The notes beneath the pieces are model-generated. The model did no database searches. It was not told the DNA's origin and worked only from the letters and a program-made list of their open reading frames with translations. Of a DNA stretch of 6,447 nucleotides, positions 1 to 5,037 are shown piece after piece. Origin of the DNA: Phycisphaerales bacterium. GTDB lineage: Bacteria; Planctomycetota; Phycisphaerae; Tepidisphaerales; Tepidisphaeraceae. The stretch covers positions 2,663 to 9,109 of the forward strand of contig PMAK01000054.1 of NCBI GenBank assembly GCA_003153655.1. The letters are read 5' to 3'. Position 1 is the stretch's first letter. The number at the start of each line of letters is the position of its first letter. The translations under genes and the position numbers were made by a program.

Positions 1-935
1 CGGCCATCTTTTACGGCGGGGCAAGGAACGTTTATCTCGCCACTGCGATGGCCTGCGGCGCTCTGTGGCAACTGCTCAATTACTGGAGTTTGCCGGCGGA
101 ATACTACTGCGTCACCTTCGCTGTCCTGGGCACCGCACTCCTGGCGGCATATCGCCTGGCTGCCTGGGAACGAATCGCTCGCCCGGCTCTGGTTATCGCG
201 TCATTCCGAAGCGCAAACGCCCTGATGTCTCTCTCCTTCGTTGCAGCTGCGCTGATGGCCCTTAGCCGTCTCGGCACGTCAACAACGGATTGGTCCCTCG
301 CTATTCTGCTGGCTGCCTTCAGCTTGCTCGGACTTGTTGCCGCGACGTTGGTCCAACATTCGGGTTTTCGCCGCTGGTATATCACCGTCACCGTCGCGGA
401 AGCCGCGCTCACTTGCATTACGCTCCAGCAGCAGATTCACCTCAGCCCGTGGCAAAACGTCGAACTCTTCTGCGTCGCTGCCGGCCTTGTCCTGCTGACG
501 ATCGGCTATGTTCTGTGGTACCGCGAACAGGATCGCCACAGCGATGCCGCCAGCTTCTGTCTACTCTTCGGCGCCCTTCTCGCCGGCGTACCCGTTGCCA
601 TCGCCGCGATCGTCAATCGCTTTGGTTATCAAATTTCCATGATGGACGAACTGGGTCTTGCCACGATCAGCGTGATGATGTTCGTCACCGGCGTTATGTG
701 CCGCCTGCGCGCCACTACATTGGTCGGAGGGGCGCTGCTTGCCGTTCATCTCGCCATGCTCCTCGTCTTTGCCGGCATGCGAGCTCAGTTGGCCGTGGGC
801 GTCTATCTTGCCATAGGCGGCGCCGCGATCTTTTTGCTTGGAGTCCTTCTGAGTGTGTACCGTGATCGTCTGCTCGCTTTGCCACAACAAATCAAGCAGC
901 ATGAGGGCGCATTTCGAGTCCTGGCATGGCGGTGA
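1..935 (+). CDS. Polytopic membrane protein of unknown function, 3' part (N-terminus outside window)
   Basis: The frame is open from the first complete codon at base 3 to a TGA at 933-935. The ATG at 48 is probably internal: 15 codons before it are open, and there is no Shine-Dalgarno in front of it. From that ATG 295 residues remain, with about nine hydrophobic stretches near residues 20-38, 58-74, 82-103, 110-126, 138-157, 168-190, 202-219, 224-242 and 247-271. This predicts an integral inner-membrane protein. The last 25 residues after the final membrane segment are basic (YRDRLLALPQQIKQHEGAFR, then VLAWR) and probably cytoplasmic. No catalytic motif or transporter signature is visible. 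From memory, large planctomycete membrane proteins of unknown function end with a similar tail, but I cannot name a family. The next gene, hisI, begins 120 bases downstream and nothing links the two. The coding region is well supported; the function is unknown. Confidence 0.75.
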   Translation, partial: AIFYGGARNVYLATAMACGALWQLLNYWSLPAEYYCVTFAVLGTALLAAYRLAAWERIARPALVIASFRSANALMSLSFVAAALMALSRLGTSTTDWSLAILLAAFSLLGLVAATLVQHSGFRRWYITVTVAEAALTCITLQQQIHLSPWQNVELFCVAAGLVLLTIGYVLWYREQDRHSDAASFCLLFGALLAGVPVAIAAIVNRFGYQISMMDELGLATISVMMFVTGVMCRLRATTLVGGALLAVHLAMLLVFAGMRAQLAVGVYLAIGGAAIFLLGVLLSVYRDRLLALPQQIKQHEGAFRVLAWR

Positions 936-1055
936 TTCCGGCGGGAAAAACGTCAGAGGCAGCACGTCCGCGAGGATATCCGCGTACTCCCGTGTCTTGG
1001 GCTTGTTTACGACCGTCAATTTGACAAATCCCCACCACCCTCCGACAAATATCCC

Positions 1056-1445
1056 ATGGACCCGCTTCTCGCCAACCTCAAATTTGATTCCAACGGCCTG
1101 ATCCCCGCGATCATTCAGGACGCCGCCACCAACGAGCTTCTCATGATGGCCTGGATGAACCGCGATTCGCTCGCCAAGACCATCGAAACCGGCCAGACCT
1201 ATTTCTTCAGCCGCAGCCGTAATAAACTCTGGCTCAAGGGTGAAACCAGCGGCCACATTCAGAACGTCAAATCCGTCGCCGTGGATTGCGATCAGGATGT
1301 CCTGCTTATCAAGGTCGAGCAGATCGGTGCAGCCTGCCACGAAGGATTCTACAGCTGCTTTTTCCGCGAATATGAGCGGGGGGCGGGCAATTGGAAGGTC
1401 GTCGGCAAGAAGATCTTTGAGCCCAAAAAGGTCTACGGGAAGTAG
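1056..1445 (+). CDS. hisI: Phosphoribosyl-AMP cyclohydrolase (HisI)
   Basis: HisI opens the purine ring of phosphoribosyl-AMP to give ProFAR, the third step of histidine biosynthesis, in the cytoplasm. The 129-residue product has the usual length of the stand-alone enzyme, with no HisE (pyrophosphohydrolase) domain fused to it. Visible family motifs are MAWMN (31-35), [16 protein letters not shown] (52-67), DCDQD (77-81) and [14 protein letters not shown] (91-104). Cys78, Cys94 and Cys101 sit at the 16- and 7-residue spacings of the three zinc-binding cysteines. Asp77, Asp79 and Asp81 match the second metal site. All catalytic residues I can check are present, so the enzyme should be active. 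The ATG at 1056 gives the usual N-terminus but has no clear Shine-Dalgarno. The potassium channel gene follows after 5 bases and is probably co-transcribed. No other his gene lies in the window. Confidence 0.96.
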   Translation: MDPLLANLKFDSNGLIPAIIQDAATNELLMMAWMNRDSLAKTIETGQTYFFSRSRNKLWLKGETSGHIQNVKSVAVDCDQDVLLIKVEQIGAACHEGFYSCFFREYERGAGNWKVVGKKIFEPKKVYGK

Positions 1446-1450
1446 CCAAC

Positions 1451-2698
1451 TTGGCCAGCAAGAAAAATCCCAATCCAAATCCGCCGGACCCCGTTGCCTC
1501 AATCCCGGCACTGCCGCTCGGCGGCGGCTTCGGACGCGATCTGGCCAATTGGCTCTTCCCCGCCTTTCTCCTCATGATTATCGCGGGATTTTTCGCCATC
1601 TGGAAAATCGGCTCACCCGCCGGCAACCCCAACCCCGTCCGATCGCTGTTTCTAACCATGAACTGCGCCACCCTCTCGGGCTTCAGCGAAGGCCCCGGCG
1701 CGGGCGCTCTGAACGACGTCGGCCAATGGATCGCATTCCTCCTCATCGTCGGCGGAAGTCTTTTCACCATGATCGTCGGGGGACTAGCCGTTATCCGCAT
1801 CGTCCGCCTTCCTTTCACCGATCTGGAATTGATCACCGGCGCACTAATCGTCGAGGCGATTGTCCTGCTCGTCGGCTCATCGTTGCTATGGGAAGTAGAC
1901 CGCTCGCCGTTCCAGGCAATGTTCCTGGCCGGCACCAGCTTCGGCAATTGCGGACAATACATCGCCAATTTTCCCAAGCCCATTCTGATCCACGCGATCC
2001 TTCTCCCGCTGTCGATTCTCGGCGGCCTGGGCCTGCCCGTCCTGATGGAACTCTGGTGCGCAATCGTCTTCCGCGCCAAAATGTCCCTTCACTCAAAAAC
2101 CGTCCTGGCCGCCACCGCCTGGCTCTACATCATCGGTTTTGTATTAATTCTCGGATTGAATTTGGCCGGTCATTCCTGGGCAGAAGTGATCGGAAAACAA
2201 CTCCCGGCCGCATCGGTCCTATCCGTAGAATCGCGCACCGGTGGCTTGAACATCGTGCACATCGACGTCCTATCTCAATCTTCCCGATGGATTCTCGTGA
2301 TCCTCATGATGATCGGCGCCAGCCCGGCCGGCACAGCCAGCGGCCTGAAAACAACGACGATCGTGGAACTGGGCCGGGGCGTGCGAAAAATATTGCGCGG
2401 CGAAGCCATCAGCCGATCCTTCGCAATCGCCATCGTCTGGGTAGGAACTTATCTAAGCTTATTGCTGGGCGCGACGCTGCTGCTGTCCCACGTTTCCGAA
2501 AACGACTCCGCCGACAACACCCTATTCAACGCGGTCAGTGGCATGAGCAACGTCGGCTTAACCGTCGCCCCGGTTCCAAGCCAAAAGAGCGTGATGTACG
2601 CATACTGTGCCATCATTCTGGTAGCCCGCATGGCTCCGCTGATGATCCTCTGGTGGATGGCCGAAACGATGGCCGACGCGGAATTGGCGATCGGTTGA
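1451..2698 (+). CDS. KtrB/TrkH-family potassium uptake channel subunit
   Basis: This is the membrane subunit of a Ktr/Trk-type K+ uptake system, 415 residues, slightly shorter than typical KtrB. The fold is four repeated M1-P-M2 units, and all four filter loops keep their glycine: TLSGF (74-78), FGNCGQ (164-169), RTGGL (262-266) and SNVGL (366-370). The family's intramembrane gate loop is visible as GASPAGTASGLKTTT (289-303). The ARMAPL near residue 393 matches the conserved arginine of the last helix. The start is a TTG at 1451, 5 bases after the hisI stop, with a weak GGGA about 10 bases upstream. No ATG or GTG lies in frame before the first membrane helix (about 34-51), so TTG is the best choice. 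The N-terminus is Pro/Asn-rich. Such channels normally need a cytosolic KtrA/TrkA RCK subunit, and none is encoded here. KtrB rather than TrkH is favoured by length. Ion preference (K+ versus Na+) is inferred only from the four glycines. Confidence 0.92.
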   Translation: MASKKNPNPNPPDPVASIPALPLGGGFGRDLANWLFPAFLLMIIAGFFAIWKIGSPAGNPNPVRSLFLTMNCATLSGFSEGPGAGALNDVGQWIAFLLIVGGSLFTMIVGGLAVIRIVRLPFTDLELITGALIVEAIVLLVGSSLLWEVDRSPFQAMFLAGTSFGNCGQYIANFPKPILIHAILLPLSILGGLGLPVLMELWCAIVFRAKMSLHSKTVLAATAWLYIIGFVLILGLNLAGHSWAEVIGKQLPAASVLSVESRTGGLNIVHIDVLSQSSRWILVILMMIGASPAGTASGLKTTTIVELGRGVRKILRGEAISRSFAIAIVWVGTYLSLLLGATLLLSHVSENDSADNTLFNAVSGMSNVGLTVAPVPSQKSVMYAYCAIILVARMAPLMILWWMAETMADAELAIG

Positions 2699-2867
2699 AT
2701 TGGAACGCGAAGAGTTTCCGGAGCAGCCTATGATCAGTAGCGCGAACGCAGAGGACGTGGTTTTCCTTGTGGTACGGCCGCCGGGCCATGACAGAGCAGT
2801 TGTCTGAGCCAGGTTCCTAAATGTATTTAGTGGCAGCGCAACGGCCCGAGATTCCGTGACCCAAAGA
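2699..2867. other. Convergent intergenic spacer
   Basis: This spacer lies between the rightward channel gene and the leftward PEP-CTERM gene, where both transcripts should end. I see no strong hairpin followed by a T-tract on either strand. It contains a short AT-rich inverted repeat (2817-2830, listed separately). It also has a 25-codon open frame on the + strand at 2730-2807 with a GGAG six bases before its ATG. That frame is too short to call a gene. Confidence 0.6.
2817..2830. repeat. Short inverted repeat between convergent genes
   Basis: CTAAAT and ATTTAG are perfect 6-base arms around GT. The site lies between two convergent genes and is AT-rich in a GC-rich setting. The stem is short, the loop has only two bases, and no T-tract follows, so a terminator role is possible but weakly supported. 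A chance occurrence cannot be excluded. Confidence 0.3.
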
Positions 2868-3839
2868 CTATATCCGCGGTAAGACTGATCCGATGCCGCG
2901 GCGTCGCAGCATCAGGATGCTTCCGACGCCGATGAGTGCCAAGCACGTCGGCTCCGGAACGTTTCCCGTGAATTGTGGCAAATGAATCTCCCCCTGAAGA
3001 TTGGCATTTCCAACCACAACCGTCCCATCAATCGGGCTCGTCGAGTCCAACGTCGTATTGGCGCTGGGAGCCAAAACCGATCCCCACAACTCGCGATCAA
3101 CGCTCAAACTGTTGGCGACGTTCAGGGTCGTCGCCCCGCTGAAGTTCCAAAGGATTTGACTCGACCAGTTGGAATCGTCGAAATCGGAGCCAAAATTACC
3201 ATCATCGAAGTCAATGTCAGAACCGGCCACGTTGATAATGACCGTACTATCCGCCGGAACGGCTGAGCCAACATTGAGCAGAATCTGCTGCGCCTTGGGA
3301 TTCTCAAAGATATCGGAGGCGTTGACATCAAACACCGCCACGCCATTCACGAAATCGGCGTTAAATGTAATGTTCGACGGCTGCGAGCCGGGGAGCGTCA
3401 CTGAGCTGTTGGGGGTGAGGCCGTCCAGGTTACTGGAAAGCGCGATCATCGAACTTTGCAGGGAAGTTAAATCGATCACAGGCAGTGCATGCACGATTGA
3501 TCCACCGCTGCCATTCAAATTGACGGTTCCGTTCACCGAGCCGCCGATGCGAAGGTTGCCCCCAGCCTCAATGTTCGCAGTTGCGCCGCTGTCCAGGTTG
3601 CCCGCAATCGTAAGCACGTCGGTGCCCGCGGTTGTCGACGCAGACAGCTTCGTGCCGAAGTTAGCGGTGCTGCCGGTGAAATCGCCGCCAACAATCGCGG
3701 TTCCCTCGACGTCCGAGGAATCGGACAAATTCCCAAACACCACCAGGTTGTAGTTTGGCAGCAAAGACGCGTTGCTGCGCGATGTGGCCAGTCCCAAAAG
3801 CGCAACACCGGCACAAACGTGAATCACCATTTTTGTCAC
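2868..3839 (-). CDS. Secreted PEP-CTERM protein with choice-of-anchor A domain
   Basis: The 323-residue product is predicted to be exported and then sorted by an exosortase, with a probable role at the cell surface or in extracellular matrix. Residues 1-24 form a signal peptide (MTKMVIHVCAGVALLGLATS, then RSNA). The body (about 27-290) looks like a choice-of-anchor A domain: YNLVVFGNLSDSSDVEG near the start, then repeated Gly/Asn-rich beta segments. A WNF..ATTLN stretch then leads into GSVLAPSA (253-260). The C-terminus is a PEP-CTERM signal: VPEP (294-297), a short hydrophobic helix, then RRR (312-314). An Asp-rich loop (207-225, SDIDFDDGNFGSDFDDSNW) could bind Ca2+, an inference only. I chose the GTG at 3839 because GGAG lies six bases upstream (3846-3849) and the product then begins directly with the signal peptide. 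The longer ATG frame from 3941 adds 34 residues in front of the signal and is less likely. The exosortase is encoded elsewhere. The partner or ligand is unknown. Confidence 0.88.
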   Translation of the reverse strand: MTKMVIHVCAGVALLGLATSRSNASLLPNYNLVVFGNLSDSSDVEGTAIVGGDFTGSTANFGTKLSASTTAGTDVLTIAGNLDSGATANIEAGGNLRIGGSVNGTVNLNGSGGSIVHALPVIDLTSLQSSMIALSSNLDGLTPNSSVTLPGSQPSNITFNADFVNGVAVFDVNASDIFENPKAQQILLNVGSAVPADSTVIINVAGSDIDFDDGNFGSDFDDSNWSSQILWNFSGATTLNVANSLSVDRELWGSVLAPSANTTLDSTSPIDGTVVVGNANLQGEIHLPQFTGNVPEPTCLALIGVGSILMLRRRGIGSVLPRI

Positions 3840-3845
3840 GATTCG

Positions 3846-3849
3846 CTCC
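3846..3849 (-). promoter_or_regulatory. Shine-Dalgarno deciding the PEP-CTERM protein start
   Basis: Read on the minus strand this is GGAG, six bases before the GTG at 3839-3837. The ATG three codons further in (3830-3828) would be 15 bases from it, which is too far. The ATG at 3941 has no comparable site. Confidence 0.5.
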
Positions 3850-3971
3850 AACCCTGAAATGACGCCATGACCCAGCGCCGCTCCGGCAAATTTAAGCTCA
3901 ACAACCAAACCCACAGGAACAAAGCATCCGATTTGGCACAATTCTTTACGCTATGAAATATATACGCGCGG

Positions 3972-3990
3972 CCGCAAGAATAATTTGCGG
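3972..3990. repeat. Inverted repeat upstream of the PEP-CTERM gene (possible operator)
   Basis: Perfect 6-base arms CCGCAA and TTGCGG flank a 7-base AT-rich centre (GAATAAT). The site is about 130 bases upstream of the GTG of the PEP-CTERM gene. On the minus strand an AT-rich TATATAT stretch follows it within about 20 bases, which would fit a promoter region. A regulator-binding site is an inference; a small RNA hairpin is the alternative. Confidence 0.35.
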
Positions 3991-4126
3991 TGAGATGTGA
4001 AAATAATCAGGAAAAACAGGCCGAAAAACGACGATCGCAGCCCATCATTTTACGCAAATCAAGCCCGCAAAAACGACAATTTAAACGTTTCTCGCTCGAT
4101 ATGGATATCCGCATGTTTACATAGAC

Positions 4127-4147
4127 GGGCTTTAATCTCTAAAGCCC
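4127..4147. repeat. 8-bp stem hairpin downstream of the pterin gene (possible terminator)
   Basis: GGGCTTTA (4127-4134) and TAAAGCCC (4140-4147) are perfect arms around the 5-base loop ATCTC. The hairpin lies 75 bases beyond the TGA of the leftward pterin gene, a plausible place for transcription of the TPR-pterin unit to end. There is no T-tract after it on either strand, so it is not a canonical Rho-independent terminator. Confidence 0.4.
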
Positions 4148-4221
4148 AATTACATCGCGACGGTTCATCACAGTATGGGCAAAAGATAACGATCTTTCCG
4201 GCCTCTCGATTTACTCGTTTG

Positions 4222-4794
4222 TCATTCCATGTACTCGCACCAGGTCTTCGTCGTCTCCCAAAGCGTCACCCCGCACAATTTCGCCGCTGTCGATTCAAAT
4301 TGTGGCTTCAGTTTCCGGTAAATCACCATCGCAATATTCTCCACCGTGGGAATCAACTCCGAAAACTCCGCAATCTCCACATTCAAATACCGGTGATCAA
4401 ACGGCTCAATCACGCTCGAAGCCACGGTCTGTTCAAACCTGGGGATATCAATAATAAACCCATTGCTATCCGGCTTGCCCACCAGCGTCACCTGCAACAC
4501 ATAGTTATGCCCATGTCCATGCGGGTTATTGCATTTGCCGAACAGCTTCTGGTTTTCCTGATCGCTGATCTGCGGATTGTGCAACCGATGCGAGGCGGAG
4601 AACTCAAACTTTTGGCTCAATCGAATCATGGGAAACTCCCGCGCAAAGAAACTCAGCGTCAAAAACGGACTCAGCGCCAATCGAAGATGATGCAATTCCG
4701 CCGGCAGCCACGCATCCTTCAGCCGCTCATAGATCGCCGTGATCAGCATCGCTCCACCCGCAAGGCGACCGCGCCGAATGTAAGCCGTCACCAT
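4222..4794 (-). CDS. queD: 6-pyruvoyl-tetrahydropterin synthase / 6-carboxytetrahydropterin synthase (QueD family), catalytic part
   Basis: This family converts 7,8-dihydroneopterin triphosphate to 6-pyruvoyl-tetrahydropterin, or to 6-carboxy-tetrahydropterin for queuosine and deazapurine synthesis. From the ATG at 4794 the product has 190 residues. Residues 1-55 look like the end of a preceding degenerate T-fold domain. The catalytic domain begins at Met56. Zinc ligands are His69 (FSASHRL), His94 and His96 (in CNNPHGHGHNY), and Cys88 is the catalytic cysteine; these spacings equal those of human PTPS. Asp133-His134 (FDHRYLN), Glu152 (PTVEN) and Glu180 (LWET) complete the active site. The CNNPxGHGHNY spacing looks more like PTPS than E. 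coli QueD, so the product could be either pterin. Translation may instead start at ATG 4629, which has GGGAG six bases upstream (4636-4640) and gives a 135-residue enzyme. The frame continues upstream, interrupted only by a TAA at 4807-4809. Confidence 0.85.
   Translation of the reverse strand: MVTAYIRRGRLAGGAMLITAIYERLKDAWLPAELHHLRLALSPFLTLSFFAREFPMIRLSQKFEFSASHRLHNPQISDQENQKLFGKCNNPHGHGHNYVLQVTLVGKPDSNGFIIDIPRFEQTVASSVIEPFDHRYLNVEIAEFSELIPTVENIAMVIYRKLKPQFESTAAKLCGVTLWETTKTWCEYME
4636..4640 (-). promoter_or_regulatory. Internal Shine-Dalgarno before the catalytic PTPS/QueD domain
   Basis: On the minus strand this reads GGGAG, six bases before an in-frame ATG at 4629-4627. That ATG encodes the first residue of MIRLSQKFEFSASHRL, exactly where the catalytic domain starts. 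It is the best-looking start signal in this gene and could give a stand-alone enzyme of normal PTPS length. Part of the site can pair with the TCCC next to the ATG, so its strength is uncertain. Confidence 0.4.
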
Positions 4795-4806
4795 CGGAAT
4801 AACGAC

Positions 4807-5016
4807 TTACCGCACCGATTGATCGATCAGCTTGATGTTCTGCACGCACCCCGTCTCCGCCGATGGCTCGCCCACCAGCGTCACCTCCAGCGCCAGATAA
4901 TGCCCGATTCCAAGCAGCGACGGATACCCCGCGAAACTGTTGGTTGGCGCGACCGCAAGCTGCCCATCCTCTTCAGGATTCACTCCAAACCGGACTTCAC
5001 GCGTCAGCCGAAACAT
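4807..5016 (-). pseudogene. N-terminal fragment of tandem PTPS/QueD-like protein, ended by in-frame TAA
   Basis: This 69-residue open frame resembles the first half of a pterin-synthase T-fold. It begins MFRLTREVRF and has PTNSFAGYPSLLGIGHYLAL where the catalytic domain has its metal-binding loop. EVTLVGEPSAETGCVQNIK then lines up with QVTLVGKPDSNGFIIDIPR of the downstream domain. It lacks the HGH zinc motif and the catalytic cysteine, so by itself it should be inactive. It ends at TAA 4807-4809, but the same frame continues (VVIP, then MVTAYIRRG) into the remainder of this domain and then the catalytic domain. I therefore read it as the 5' half of one 264-residue two-domain gene broken by a nonsense codon, or by a sequencing error. 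The ATG at 5016 has GAGG only two bases upstream, which is an awkward spacing. It starts 21 bases after the stop of the TPR gene. Confidence 0.6.
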
Positions 5017-5037
5017 ATCCTCATGATACGCAGCCGA

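Larger units (their letters stand above)
3840..4221. other. Intergenic region upstream of the PEP-CTERM gene, AT-richer than its surroundings
   Basis: This 382-base stretch lies between the pterin gene stop and the chosen PEP-CTERM start, both on the minus strand. It should hold the end of the upstream transcript and the promoter and leader of the PEP-CTERM gene. It contains two inverted repeats (3972-3990 and 4127-4147), an AT-rich alternating stretch near 3955-3965, and the palindrome GGATATCC at 4103-4110. A long plus-strand frame starting at 3997 crosses it, but it is Arg/His-rich and runs antisense into the pterin gene, so I treat it as a shadow. No RNA gene was recognised. Confidence 0.55.

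Noticed and set aside
561..1511. Minus-strand open frame of 316 codons
   Set aside because: It is antisense to the membrane protein gene and hisI, both better supported, and has no recognisable motif.
1240..2733. Plus-strand open frame of 497 codons
   Set aside because: It overlaps hisI and the potassium channel gene in another frame, and its product is a low-complexity Arg/Ser/Pro-rich sequence. The channel frame carries all family motifs.
2817..2830. Possible Rho-independent terminator between the convergent genes
   Set aside because: The 6-base arms have a two-base loop, are AT-rich and have no T-tract on either side, so I list it only as an inverted repeat.
3169..3753. Plus-strand open frame of 194 codons inside the PEP-CTERM gene
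   Set aside because: It is an antisense shadow; the minus strand has a signal peptide, domain motifs and PEP-CTERM tail in one frame.
3933..3950. TTGGCACAATTCTTTACG resembling a sigma-54 promoter
   Set aside because: It has TGGCAC, but the GC expected ten bases after the GG is TA, and it points away from any plus-strand gene.
4807..4809. Recoded TAA (alternative genetic code or programmed readthrough)
   Set aside because: Genes in the window end with TAG and TGA and none needs TAA as sense. The context (CGG TAA GTC) shows no known readthrough signal, so mutation or sequencing error is simpler.
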